Shown one piece after another: positions 42,773-51,862 of a stretch of 64,000 nucleotides of DNA; the first letter of the stretch is position 1, and every line of letters begins with the position of its first letter. The DNA is from Urechidicola vernalis (GTDB lineage: Bacteria; Bacteroidota; Bacteroidia; Flavobacteriales; Flavobacteriaceae). The translations under genes were made by a program, and so were the position numbers. Below the pieces are notes generated by a model, which was given only the letters and a program-made list of their open reading frames with translations, was not told the DNA's origin and searched no databases. The DNA lies in assembly GCF_031846385.1 (NCBI RefSeq), contig NZ_JAVRHV010000002.1:124001-188000 (forward strand). The letters run 5' to 3'.

Positions 42773-43468
42773 ATGAGAAATTATGTAATAATAGGAGGAT
42801 CCTCTGGAATAGGAAAAGAAATAGTTTCTATTCTTGAAAATGAAGAAACAAATGTTATCGCAACTTATAACACTAATAAAGTTGAAAACAGGAAAAACGT
42901 TGCATTTATTAAGTTAGATATCAATTCTGAAAATTTAGATATCTCTGATTTTCCAGAAGAGATTCATGGGTTGGCATATTGTCCTGGCAGTATAAATTTG
43001 AAACCGTTTCATCGTTTTAAAGATGAAGATTTTTTGTCCGATTTTAAACTGCAAGTACTTGGTGCTACTAAAATTATAAAACAACTATTGCCAAATCTAA
43101 AAAAAAGTGGTGATGCTTCTATTCTTTTATTTTCTACAATTGCCGTGCAATCTGGTTTTAACTTCCATTCGCAAGTTGCAATTTCCAAAGGTGCAATTGA
43201 GGGACTCACTAGATCTTTGTCTGCCGAATTGGCCCCAACTATAAGAGTAAACGCCTTAGCGCCATCGTTAACCAAAACAAATTTAGCGAGCAGATTATTA
43301 GGCACTCCTGAAAAAATAGCCTTTCAATCCGCAAGAAATCCATTAAAAAAAATAGGCGCACCAGAAGATATTGCAAAGGCTGCAGTATTCTTATTAACCC
43401 GAAACTCCTCATGGGTTACAGGGCAAATAATCCATGTAGATGGAGGGAGTTCGGTAATCAAAAGTTAA
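42773..43468 (+). CDS. Short-chain dehydrogenase/reductase-like protein lacking the catalytic Tyr
   Basis: 231 residues from the ATG at 42773; the longer upstream frame has no support. The NAD(P) loop is GGSSGIGKE, and later conserved parts are LAYCPGSIN, VNALAPSLTKT and SWVTGQIIHVDGGSS. The catalytic Ser region is LFSTIAVQSG. The expected YxxxK reads VAISK (about residue 142), so the Tyr is Val while the Lys is kept. It may therefore be an inactive or altered member. It lies between the photolyase and the FG-GAP gene, all on the plus strand. Confidence 0.85.
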   Translation: MRNYVIIGGSSGIGKEIVSILENEETNVIATYNTNKVENRKNVAFIKLDINSENLDISDFPEEIHGLAYCPGSINLKPFHRFKDEDFLSDFKLQVLGATKIIKQLLPNLKKSGDASILLFSTIAVQSGFNFHSQVAISKGAIEGLTRSLSAELAPTIRVNALAPSLTKTNLASRLLGTPEKIAFQSARNPLKKIGAPEDIAKAAVFLLTRNSSWVTGQIIHVDGGSSVIKS

Positions 43469-43493
43469 TGCGTCTTAAAGTTGAAAAAAAAGT

Positions 43494-44603
43494 ATGAAAT
43501 ATTTTAAAATGCTAATTTGCATTGCCTTCCCAATTTTATCAATGAGTCAAGAACTTAAATTTGTTTCAAATTCTAGAAATGTACTTGGTCAAAGTAAAGA
43601 CAAATCAGCATCAATTAGTGCTGGTGATATAGATAATGATGGTGATCTCGATTTGATTGTTGCAAATGGTAGGCATTGGCCAGAATCAAACAAAATATTC
43701 ATCAACAATGGTTATGGAAAATTCACAGTATCAAAACTACTAGATCAATTAGAGGAAACGAGTTACGCAACAGAATTAGCAGATATTGACAATGATGGTG
43801 ATTTAGATATTGCTGTTGGAAATGATATGGCTCCAAATGCCATTTATTTAAATGATGGTAAAGGCAATTATACTAGATCAACTAATTTTGGTGAAGCATA
43901 CAGCCCAACCAGAAACTTAAAAACAGTTGATATAGATTTAGATGGCGATATTGATATCCTAATTACAAACAGAGGAAAAGAAAATGAAATTTGCTTAAAC
44001 AATGGTAAAGGCATTTTTTCTAAAGTATTGAAATTCGGTTCTAAAGATGATTCTACAATCGATGTTGCAGTTGTCGACATCAATAAAGATGGTCATTTAG
44101 ATTTAATCCTTGCAAATAGAGACCAGCAACAAAACTATATTTATTTAAACGACGGAAATTTAAATTTTACGGAAAAAATTCCCTTTGGAACTGGGAAAGA
44201 CGAAACGAGATCTGTTGGTGTTTTTGACTTCAACAACGATACGTATTTAGATATTGTTACGGCAAATATTAAAGAACCGAACAGTATCTATTTTGGTAGT
44301 AAAAAACTAGATTTCAGTAAACAGGAAGCATTTGACAAAACAGCAAGCAACTCCTACTCTATGGACTTTGGAGATTTGGATGGTAATGGCAGTTATGACA
44401 TTGTTGTTGCCAATGTAAACGAACCAAATATGGTGTTCTTAAATTTAGGTAAAGAAAATGGTTGGCAAAAAATTATTCTAAGAGATAAACCATTTTACAC
44501 CTATGATATTATTCTTGCTGACTTAAATAATGACAATAGGTTAGATATTATAGAAAGTAATTCTGAGGAGATGAATTTCATTTATTTAAATATTTTAAAA
44601 TAA
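43494..44603 (+). CDS. Exported FG-GAP/VCBS repeat protein
   Basis: 369 residues with a signal peptide (MLICIAFPILSMSQ). The mature protein contains about seven repeats of roughly 45-50 residues, each with a calcium-loop motif such as DIDNDGDLDLIVANG, DIDNDGDLDIAVGND, DIDLDGDIDILITN, DINKDGHLDLILAN and DLDGNGSYDIVVAN. This builds a seven-bladed beta-propeller of the integrin-alpha type. Such proteins are secreted or surface-bound, with adhesion or sugar-binding roles. No type 9 secretion tail is seen. The gene is 25 bases after the SDR stop; a terminator follows directly. Confidence 0.88.
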   Translation: MKYFKMLICIAFPILSMSQELKFVSNSRNVLGQSKDKSASISAGDIDNDGDLDLIVANGRHWPESNKIFINNGYGKFTVSKLLDQLEETSYATELADIDNDGDLDIAVGNDMAPNAIYLNDGKGNYTRSTNFGEAYSPTRNLKTVDIDLDGDIDILITNRGKENEICLNNGKGIFSKVLKFGSKDDSTIDVAVVDINKDGHLDLILANRDQQQNYIYLNDGNLNFTEKIPFGTGKDETRSVGVFDFNNDTYLDIVTANIKEPNSIYFGSKKLDFSKQEAFDKTASNSYSMDFGDLDGNGSYDIVVANVNEPNMVFLNLGKENGWQKIILRDKPFYTYDIILADLNNDNRLDIIESNSEEMNFIYLNILK

Positions 44604-44630
44604 AAAAGCAGCCATAAGGCTGCTTTTTTA
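44602..44630. terminator. Bidirectional terminator between FG-GAP and LysM genes
   Basis: AAAAAAGCAGCC, loop ATAA, GGCTGCTTTTTT, between two convergent genes. Confidence 0.88.
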
Positions 44631-44646
44631 TTTTTCTAAATCAGAG

Positions 44647-46350
44647 TTAATTCAATTCTATTAAACTCAAATCACTTTGGTATTGCAATAAGTATATTCC
44701 TTTATTTTCTGTACTACCGAACAAGCGCTTTTTATAATCAAACTTGGTCAATACACGTTCTGAAACACCAAGTGTTGCTCCCTCATTAAAATCCTCTCCA
44801 CTAGACAAACGCAACAAAGTATCATACATTACGTCAAAACCTCTTTTAGCATAATCAGATGGTCGTACATGATATTTCTGTCTGTACATTCCTTGAAAGT
44901 TAGCATATGCACTACTGGCTACATTGTTAAACTCAGTTGACGCGTATGTGAAATTCAATCGAGCCAAATGCTCGTTCATTACATCTTTATAGTTATTCCC
45001 TTTTTGTGGAGCAAACATTTGAATTTCTCTATTCTCTAATGGCAAGGTCCCCAAATTATTTACAGCATCATTGGTAACAATATTATCATCGCTTAAAAGA
45101 ATAACCCAGTTCTTTTTTTGAATGGTATCTATTACTTCAATAAAACGATCTTTTGCAATATATCCACCAATTGGTTTAATTATCGTTATTTCTCCAATAG
45201 AATCATGTGTACTCAAAAGTTCTTTTACTCTATTAATTCTTATAGCAGAAGCGTTAGAATTATCCCCAACAATTATAACTTTCTCATTCGTATAGGTAGC
45301 AACTAAATGTTGCTCAATTTTTGCTTCTAACAATTCTTTATTTGGAGCAACTTTTATCAAATTATTATCAGATATACTTGCTTGAGACTTAGAATAAATT
45401 GGAGCAATTACAGGAACATCATTCAATGTTTTTGAAACTTGCTTAGCCTTATTCATAAATAACGGACCAACAATAGCATCTACTTCATCAAAATCATACG
45501 AATTTGCGATTGTAGAAACTTTACCTGCGTTGTTTTCGGTATCAACGACATCTAAAGAAACATTCATTCCCTGAGCACGCAATGAATCCAGCGCTACCAA
45601 AGCCCCAGAATGAAAGTCTGTTACAATATTTAACAATCTATTGTCCCATTCAAATTCTTCATCTTCAAAATCAAAAGACTTCAACTTATAAGGCAACATC
45701 AACAAAACATTTAAAGGTTTGTTAGTTACTTCATCAACAAATAAATTCAAATCTTCTAATTCACGCTCATCTTCTTTCTCTCCTACTTTTAAATTCATTC
45801 CCAATTTCAACCCGTCCTCTAATGCAGGATTCATTCCATACAACTCCTCTTCAGTAATACTATATTTCTTAGTAATATTATAAACAGTATCGTCTTTTAC
45901 TACTAAATGCATAATTGCATTCGGATCTATCTCCTCTTCAACTATCATTTTTTCTACTTCTGAAGCATCTGGAATTCGAATAATTCTTCCGGTACTTAAA
46001 TAATCTCCAGTTAAATTATTGACTTTTTTAATCGCTTCTACAGTCACTCCATATTTTTGAGCAATGCTAAATAAAGTCTCCTTACGTTGCACAGTGTGTA
46101 AGCCCTCTGAATCCACTACTCCTTCTACAAATGCTCTATTTGGAATAATGATAACCGTATTTGCTTTTGGCTTTTTAGCTACATCCGGATTTAAACGCAA
46201 TAAATCCTTTTGCTTCATATTATTATCCTTAGCAATACTTTTCATAGTCTCTCCAACTTTAACTGTATAAGAGATGTATTTCTTTTGTTGGCTAAACGAA
46301 TTGAACACAACAAATAATACCATGAAAACTAAAACACCAAATTTCTTCAT
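44647..46350 (-). CDS. LysM-repeat protein with periplasmic-binding-like domain
   Basis: 567 residues with a signal peptide (VLVFMVLFVVFNSFSQ). Three LysM modules follow: YTVKVGETMKSIAKDNNMKQKDLLRLNP (about 28-75), HTVQRKETLFSIAQKYGVTVEAIKKVN (about 84-130) and HLVVKDDTVYNITKKYSITEEELYGMNP (about 148-192). The region from about 210 to 560 is a type 1 periplasmic-binding fold (VLMLPYKL..DFHSGALVALDSL..VDAIVGPLFMNKAKQVSKTLNDVPVIAPIYS). The combination suggests a peptidoglycan-bound sensor or LpoA-like regulator of cell-wall synthesis, an inference from architecture. It lies 30 bases after guaA and is probably cotranscribed. Confidence 0.88.
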   Translation of the reverse strand: MKKFGVLVFMVLFVVFNSFSQQKKYISYTVKVGETMKSIAKDNNMKQKDLLRLNPDVAKKPKANTVIIIPNRAFVEGVVDSEGLHTVQRKETLFSIAQKYGVTVEAIKKVNNLTGDYLSTGRIIRIPDASEVEKMIVEEEIDPNAIMHLVVKDDTVYNITKKYSITEEELYGMNPALEDGLKLGMNLKVGEKEDERELEDLNLFVDEVTNKPLNVLLMLPYKLKSFDFEDEEFEWDNRLLNIVTDFHSGALVALDSLRAQGMNVSLDVVDTENNAGKVSTIANSYDFDEVDAIVGPLFMNKAKQVSKTLNDVPVIAPIYSKSQASISDNNLIKVAPNKELLEAKIEQHLVATYTNEKVIIVGDNSNASAIRINRVKELLSTHDSIGEITIIKPIGGYIAKDRFIEVIDTIQKKNWVILLSDDNIVTNDAVNNLGTLPLENREIQMFAPQKGNNYKDVMNEHLARLNFTYASTEFNNVASSAYANFQGMYRQKYHVRPSDYAKRGFDVMYDTLLRLSSGEDFNEGATLGVSERVLTKFDYKKRLFGSTENKGIYLLQYQSDLSLIELN

Positions 46351-46380
46351 ATCCTTAATTTAATTACTCAACATCAAAAA

Positions 46381-47913
46381 CTATTCCCACTCAATTGTAG
46401 CAGGCGGTTTTGAACTAATATCATATACTACCCTATTAACGCCTTTTACGTTATTTATTATTTTGTTTGAGGTCTCTTGTAAAAATTTATATGGTAAATC
46501 TACCCAGTCGGCTGTCATTCCATCTACAGATTCAACAGCTCTCAATGCTACACATTTCTCATACGTTCGCTCATCACCCATCACTCCAACAGAGTTTACT
46601 GGCAATAACATTGCACCAGCCTGCCAAACATCATTATACAAGCCCCATTTCTTTAATCCGTTTATAAAGATTGCATCCACCTCTTGCAACATACGCACTT
46701 TTTCAGCCGTAATATCTCCTAAAATACGAATTCCTAAACCAGGACCTGGAAATGGATGACGTCCTAATAATTCAGCATCAATACCCATAGATTTTCCAAC
46801 TCTACGAACCTCATCTTTAAAAATCATACGTAAAGGCTCTACCACTTTCAATTTCATGAAATCTGGCAAACCACCAACATTATGATGACTCTTAATTGTT
46901 GCACTTGGTCCTCCTGTTGCTGATACTGATTCTATCACATCAGGATAAATAGTTCCTTGTGCTAAAAACTTCACATCTTCTAATAAATGTGATTCATCAT
47001 CAAAAACTTCAATAAATACACGTCCAATGATTTTACGTTTTCCTTCTGGGTCACTTTCGCCAGCCAGTTCTTTTAAGAAACGATCAGCAGCATCTACGCC
47101 TTTTACATTTAAGCCCATCCCTTCGTACTGCTTCAATACACTTTCGAATTCGTCTTTACGCAACAATCCATTATTTACAAATATGCAATAAAGATTTTCA
47201 CCTATAGCCTTGTTTAAAAGTACCGCAGCAACTGTAGAATCAACTCCACCAGACAAGCCTAAAACAACTTTATCATTACCCACTTTTTCTTTTAAAGCAG
47301 CAACCGTAGTTTCAACAAATGAATCTGGTGTCCATTCTTGATTTAAACCTGCAATCTTAACTAAAAAGTTTTCCAATAATTGAGCCCCATCGGTAGAATG
47401 ATATACCTCAGGATGAAATTGAATCGCAAAAGTATCTTCTCCCTCAATCTTATATGCTGCATTGGTTACATCTTCCGTACTTGCAATCATCTTATAATTA
47501 GAAGGTAAAGACAAAATTGTATCTGAATGGCTCATCCAAACTTGGCTTCCTTCATTGATTCCTGCGAATAACGTTTCAGAAGTATCTAAGTGTGTTAAAT
47601 GGGCTCTTCCATACTCACGCGTATTAGACGCTCCTACCTCACCTCCATAATTATGAGCTAAATATTGCGCTCCATAACAAACGCCTAATAAAGGAATCTT
47701 TCCTTTTATTTCTGACAAGTCTGGGTTTGGTGCTTCTTCTCCTCTAACTGAGTGTGGACTACCGGACAGAATTACTGCCTTGTAATCAGATACGTTAAAC
47801 TTTTTGCTATTGTAAGGGTGTATTTCGCTGTATATGTTGAGCTCTCGAACTCTACGTGCAATTAATTGCGTGAACTGCGAACCGAAATCTAAAATAAGTA
47901 CTTTGTGTTGCAT
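46381..47913 (-). CDS. guaA: GMP synthase (glutamine-hydrolysing)
   Basis: 510 residues from the ATG at 47913; the TTG two codons earlier lies in the -7 box. The amidotransferase domain has LLGVCYGAQ (catalytic Cys) and IQFHPEVYHS. The ATP-pyrophosphatase domain has LGLSGGVDSTVAA, and the C-terminal dimerisation domain ends KPPATIEWE. It converts XMP to GMP. The box TATTTTTG ends three bases before the ATG, so the transcript may be nearly leaderless. Confidence 0.97.
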   Translation of the reverse strand: MQHKVLILDFGSQFTQLIARRVRELNIYSEIHPYNSKKFNVSDYKAVILSGSPHSVRGEEAPNPDLSEIKGKIPLLGVCYGAQYLAHNYGGEVGASNTREYGRAHLTHLDTSETLFAGINEGSQVWMSHSDTILSLPSNYKMIASTEDVTNAAYKIEGEDTFAIQFHPEVYHSTDGAQLLENFLVKIAGLNQEWTPDSFVETTVAALKEKVGNDKVVLGLSGGVDSTVAAVLLNKAIGENLYCIFVNNGLLRKDEFESVLKQYEGMGLNVKGVDAADRFLKELAGESDPEGKRKIIGRVFIEVFDDESHLLEDVKFLAQGTIYPDVIESVSATGGPSATIKSHHNVGGLPDFMKLKVVEPLRMIFKDEVRRVGKSMGIDAELLGRHPFPGPGLGIRILGDITAEKVRMLQEVDAIFINGLKKWGLYNDVWQAGAMLLPVNSVGVMGDERTYEKCVALRAVESVDGMTADWVDLPYKFLQETSNKIINNVKGVNRVVYDISSKPPATIEWE

Positions 47914-47916
47914 GCG

Positions 47917-47924
47917 CAAAAATA
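47917..47924 (-). promoter_or_regulatory. -7 box of guaA, almost touching the start codon
   Basis: TATTTTTG on the minus strand fits TAnnTTTG. The ATG begins after only three further bases, implying transcription starts at or close to the start codon. Confidence 0.5.
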
Positions 47925-47967
47925 AAACTAAAATCAGAAACCCTACTCAACTATTGATTTATTTTTT

Positions 47968-47975
47968 TACGTTTG
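47968..47975 (+). promoter_or_regulatory. -7 box of the HIT gene
   Basis: TACGTTTG fits TAnnTTTG, 22 bases before the ATG at 47998. Confidence 0.5.
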
Positions 47976-47997
47976 AAATCAATTTAATTTTCCATCT

Positions 47998-48468
47998 ATG
48001 AAAACTGCTTTACAACTTGTTTTATTTTGTTTATTCTCTGTCAGTATTTCCTATGCTCAAAGCGATGCTTATCAAAAAAAGAAGCAAGATAAAATTGACA
48101 AAGGTTCCGTATTTACTAAAATCATCAATAGAGAATTACCTGCAACCATTGAATATGAAGATGAGGAAATTATTGCATTTGTCCCTAATCGATTACAAGC
48201 TCCAGTTCACTTATTAATTGTTCCTAAAAAAGAAATCTATACGATTAACGATGCAGAACAAGAAGACACCGAAGTTTTAGGTAAAATGTTACTCGTTGCT
48301 AAAAAATTAGCAAAAGAAAAGGGTATTGCAGAAACCGGTTATCGAATCGCTATTAACACCAACGAAGATTCTGGGCAATCAGTTTTTCATATTCATATGC
48401 ATTTACTAGGCGGAAAAAAATTAGGGCCAATGGTGGATCAAACAGGAACAAGTAAGCATAAGGACTAA
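47998..48468 (+). CDS. HIT-family protein with signal peptide
   Basis: 156 residues. The first 20 (MKTALQLVLFCLFSVSISYA) are a textbook signal peptide. The histidine-triad domain follows: SVFTKIINRELPATIEYEDEEIIAFVPNRLQAPVHLLIVPKK, then GYRIAINTNEDSGQSVFHIHMHLLGGKKLG with the triad HIHMH. HIT proteins hydrolyse nucleoside phosphoramidates or AMP-lysine and are normally cytoplasmic, so predicted export is unusual. Its promoter region is shared divergently with guaA. Confidence 0.9.
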   Translation: MKTALQLVLFCLFSVSISYAQSDAYQKKKQDKIDKGSVFTKIINRELPATIEYEDEEIIAFVPNRLQAPVHLLIVPKKEIYTINDAEQEDTEVLGKMLLVAKKLAKEKGIAETGYRIAINTNEDSGQSVFHIHMHLLGGKKLGPMVDQTGTSKHKD

Positions 48469-48706
48469 TTCGACGTTTTTTACATTTTAAAACAGTAAAT
48501 AAACCCATATTAACCGTTTTTTTTACTTCGATAAAACCTGTACAATGCACTTTCTTTAAAAAGCAATTTTAAAGACATCCGTTGCGTCCTGACTTCTAAT
48601 ATAAGGTGTTTTTTAGCCGTTTTAAGCCACTTTTAGTTTTTTACAAAATGTTAATAACTTCAATACTCCTATTGAAAAACTAAAAAAAAACCACTCTTTT
48701 AAAAAG

Positions 48707-48714
48707 TATCTTTG
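48707..48714 (+). promoter_or_regulatory. -7 box of gyrB
   Basis: TATCTTTG fits TAnnTTTG, 37 bases before the gyrB ATG. The 283-base gap from 48469 to 48751 otherwise shows only AT-rich sequence with no gene. Confidence 0.55.
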
Positions 48715-48751
48715 ATAGGATTTTTTTTAGAACAGAAAACATAATTAATTT

Positions 48752-50692
48752 ATGAGCGAAGAAGCAAAAAAACACAATTATTCGGCCGATAGTATTCAGG
48801 CCCTTGAAGGAATGGAGCACGTACGTATGCGCCCTTCCATGTATATTGGAGATGTAGGAGTTAGAGGTTTACACCACTTAGTATATGAAGTAGTAGACAA
48901 CTCTATTGATGAGGCAATGGGTGGTCACTGTGACACCATTGATGTATGGATTAACGAAGATAATTCAATTTCTGTAAAAGATAACGGACGTGGTATTCCA
49001 GTTGGAATTCACAAAAAAGAAGGCGTATCTGCTTTGCAAGTAGTAATGACCAAAATTGGTGCCGGTGGTAAGTTTGACAAAGATTCTTATAAAGTTTCTG
49101 GTGGACTGCACGGTGTTGGGGTTTCTTGTGTAAATGCACTTTCTAATCATTTAAAAGCGACCGTTTATAAAGAAGGTAAAATTTGGGAGCAAGAATACGA
49201 AAAAGGAAAAGCGCTTTACCCAGTTAAATCTATTGGAGAAACAACAGAGAATGGAACAGTTGTAACATTTACTCCAGATGATACGATCTTTACGATTACT
49301 ACAGAATATAGTTACGATACTTTATCTGCAAGATTACGTGAGTTAGCGTATCTTAATAAAGGATTAACGATTTCTATTACAGATAAAAGAAGAACAGACA
49401 ATGAAGGAAATCTAGTTTCTGAAACTTTTAAGAGTGAAAGAGGTTTGCCTGAGTTTATCGAATACCTAGATGCAACTCGTGAGCAATTAACTGCTGGAGT
49501 TATCTCTATGGAAGGTGAGAAAAATGGTGTACCTGTAGAGGTTGCCATGGTTTACAATACTTCATTCTCAGAAAATTTACATTCATATGTAAATAATATC
49601 AACACACATGAAGGTGGAACACACCTTTCTGGATTTAGACGTGGATTAACGGCTACCCTTAAAAAATATGCTGATAATTCAGGGATGTTGAAAAACTTAA
49701 AATTTGAAATTGCTGGTGATGATTTCCGTGAAGGATTAACGGCAATTATTTCTGTAAAAGTTGCAGAACCTCAGTTTGAAGGGCAAACCAAAACAAAATT
49801 AGGAAACAGAGAAGTTACTGCTGCTGTAAGTCAGGCTGTATCTGAAATGTTAACCGATTATTTAGAAGAAAACCCGAACGATGCTAAAACAATTGTTCAA
49901 AAGGTAATCTTAGCGGCACAAGCCAGACATGCTGCACGTAAAGCACGTGAAATGGTGCAACGTAAAACAGTGATGTCCATTGGTGGTTTACCTGGAAAAT
50001 TAAGTGACTGTTCTGAGACAGATCCAGAAAAATGTGAGATATTCTTAGTCGAGGGAGATTCGGCGGGTGGAACTGCAAAACAAGGACGTGATAGAATGTT
50101 CCAAGCAATTTTACCATTAAGAGGGAAAATATTGAATGTTGAGAAAGCCATGCAGCACAAGGTTTTTGAAAACGAAGAAATCAAAAATATGTTTACTGCT
50201 CTTGGAGTATCCATTGGAACAGAAGAAGACCCAAGAGCTCTAAACTTATCAAAACTTAGATATAAAAAAGTAGTAATTATGTGTGATGCCGATGTTGATG
50301 GTAGTCACATTGCGACGTTGATTTTAACATTCTTCTTCCGATTTATGAAAGAATTAATTGAAGAAGGTTGTGTGTATATTGCTGCTCCACCTTTATATTT
50401 AGTTAAGAAAGGTCAAAAAAGAGAATATGCTTGGAATGATGACCAACGTGATTTAATTGTTCAAAAAATGGGTGGAAGTGCATCGATTCAAAGATATAAA
50501 GGTCTTGGAGAGATGAATGCTGAGCAACTTTGGGATACAACAATGAATCCAGAGTTCAGAACTTTACGTCAAGTTGTAATAGACAATGGAACAGAAGCAG
50601 ATAGAGTATTCTCTATGCTAATGGGTGATGAAGTGCCGCCTCGTAGAGAGTTTATCGAAAACAATGCGAAATATGCAAATATTGATGTATAA
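48752..50692 (+). CDS. gyrB: DNA gyrase subunit B
   Basis: 646 residues, the usual Bacteroidota length (lacks the extra insert of enterobacterial GyrB). GHKL ATPase: EVVDNSIDEAMGG, DNGRGIPVGIH and GGLHGVGVSCVNALS. Transducer region to about residue 400. TOPRIM: LVEGDSAGGTAKQGRDR and MCDADVDGSHI. C-terminus: QRYKGLGEMNAEQLWDTTMNP. ATP-driven negative supercoiling with GyrA. ParE is the alternative, but the N-terminal motif set favours GyrB. A terminator follows. Confidence 0.95.
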   Translation: MSEEAKKHNYSADSIQALEGMEHVRMRPSMYIGDVGVRGLHHLVYEVVDNSIDEAMGGHCDTIDVWINEDNSISVKDNGRGIPVGIHKKEGVSALQVVMTKIGAGGKFDKDSYKVSGGLHGVGVSCVNALSNHLKATVYKEGKIWEQEYEKGKALYPVKSIGETTENGTVVTFTPDDTIFTITTEYSYDTLSARLRELAYLNKGLTISITDKRRTDNEGNLVSETFKSERGLPEFIEYLDATREQLTAGVISMEGEKNGVPVEVAMVYNTSFSENLHSYVNNINTHEGGTHLSGFRRGLTATLKKYADNSGMLKNLKFEIAGDDFREGLTAIISVKVAEPQFEGQTKTKLGNREVTAAVSQAVSEMLTDYLEENPNDAKTIVQKVILAAQARHAARKAREMVQRKTVMSIGGLPGKLSDCSETDPEKCEIFLVEGDSAGGTAKQGRDRMFQAILPLRGKILNVEKAMQHKVFENEEIKNMFTALGVSIGTEEDPRALNLSKLRYKKVVIMCDADVDGSHIATLILTFFFRFMKELIEEGCVYIAAPPLYLVKKGQKREYAWNDDQRDLIVQKMGGSASIQRYKGLGEMNAEQLWDTTMNPEFRTLRQVVIDNGTEADRVFSMLMGDEVPPRREFIENNAKYANIDV

Positions 50693-50712
50693 TATCGATA
50701 AAATATAAATTT

Positions 50713-50741
50713 AAAAGCCTCGTTTTTACGAGGCTTTTTTA
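50713..50741 (+). terminator. Terminator after gyrB
   Basis: AAAAGCCTCG, loop TTTTTA, CGAGGCTTTT, then TT, 20 bases after the stop. Confidence 0.88.
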
Positions 50742-50799
50742 TTGAATGTATTTTACCTTTTTATTATAAAATCTATTCTTTTAATCGTCTTAAAATCAC

Positions 50800-50807
50800 T
50801 AAATTTG
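50800..50807 (+). promoter_or_regulatory. -7 box of mdh
   Basis: TAAATTTG fits TAnnTTTG, 36 bases before the ATG. Confidence 0.55.
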
Positions 50808-50843
50808 CGACTCAAAATTTTATCAATCTAAAAAAATACATAA

Positions 50844-51767
50844 ATGAAAGTAACAGTTGTTGGTGCAGGTGCCGTAGGAGCGAGTTGTGCAGAGTATATC
50901 GCAATGAAAGATTTTGCTTCGGAAGTTGTAATTCTTGATATTAAAGAAGGATTTGCAGAAGGAAAAGCAATGGACTTAATGCAAACTGCCTCTTTAAATG
51001 GTTTTGACACTACTATTGTTGGAACAACAGGTGATTATTCTAAAACTGTTGGAAGTGATGTAGCAGTTATCACAAGCGGTATTCCTCGTAAACCAGGAAT
51101 GACACGTGAAGAATTAATCGGAATCAATGCTGGAATTGTAAAAATGGTTTCTGAAAATCTAATTGCACAGTCTCCAGAGATTATTATAATTGTTGTATCG
51201 AATCCTATGGATACAATGACTTACTTAACTCATAAATCAACTGGATTGCCAAAGAATAGAATCATTGGTATGGGTGGTGCTTTAGATAGCGCTCGTTTTA
51301 AATACCGTTTAGCTGAAGCATTAGAAGCTCCAATTTCTGATGTTGACGGAATGGTAATTGGAGGTCACTCTGATAAAGGAATGGTTCCTTTAACCAGAAT
51401 GGCTACAAGAAATAGCGTAAGAGTTTCTGAATTTTTATCAGAAGAGCATTTAGGACAAGTTGCTGCTGATACTAAAGTTGGAGGTGCTACTTTAACTGGC
51501 CTTTTAGGTACAAGTGCATGGTATGCGCCAGGTGCTGCTGTTTCTGAATTGGTAAAGGCTATTGCTTTAGATTCTAAAAAGATTTTCCCTTGTTCTGCTC
51601 TATTAGAAGGAGAATATGGATTGAATGATTTATGTATCGGAGTACCTGTCGTTTTAGGTAAAAATGGTATCGAAAAAATCGTTGAGATAGAATTAGATGG
51701 GGCTGAAAAAGCAAAATTAATTGAAAGTGCTGAAGGCGTTAAAAAGACCAACAGCCTATTGAATTAA
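50844..51767 (+). CDS. mdh: Malate dehydrogenase
   Basis: 307 residues, the LDH-like MDH type. NAD loop VVGAGAVGASCAEYIA at residues 4-19; substrate arginines in SGIPRKPGMTREEL and LDSARFKYRL; catalytic His in VIGGHSDKGMVPL. Cofactor-selecting acid: VVILDIKEG, favouring NAD. It interconverts malate and oxaloacetate in the TCA cycle. Monocistronic between two terminators. Confidence 0.96.
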   Translation: MKVTVVGAGAVGASCAEYIAMKDFASEVVILDIKEGFAEGKAMDLMQTASLNGFDTTIVGTTGDYSKTVGSDVAVITSGIPRKPGMTREELIGINAGIVKMVSENLIAQSPEIIIIVVSNPMDTMTYLTHKSTGLPKNRIIGMGGALDSARFKYRLAEALEAPISDVDGMVIGGHSDKGMVPLTRMATRNSVRVSEFLSEEHLGQVAADTKVGGATLTGLLGTSAWYAPGAAVSELVKAIALDSKKIFPCSALLEGEYGLNDLCIGVPVVLGKNGIEKIVEIELDGAEKAKLIESAEGVKKTNSLLN

Positions 51768-51787
51768 TTCTTAATTCAAACTGAATA

Positions 51788-51824
51788 AAAAAATCCTCAT
51801 TTTTTAATTAGATGAGGATTTTTC
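51788..51824 (+). terminator. Terminator after mdh
   Basis: AAAATCCTCAT and ATGAGGATTTT separated by 12 bases, then TTCC. It covers the ATG at 51812, which argues against that codon as the start of the next gene. Confidence 0.75.
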
Positions 51825-51862
51825 CATTTTTAAAAATGTATATTTACGGAACTATCGGATTA

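Noticed and set aside
43494..44603. Calcium-binding EF-hand protein
   Set aside because: The DxDxDGDxD loops recur every 45-50 residues within beta strands, the FG-GAP propeller pattern, not helix-loop-helix pairs.
48601..48751. Replication origin before gyrB
   Set aside because: Only one DnaA-box-like nonamer (TGTTAATAA) with mismatches occurs, with no cluster and no dnaA gene.
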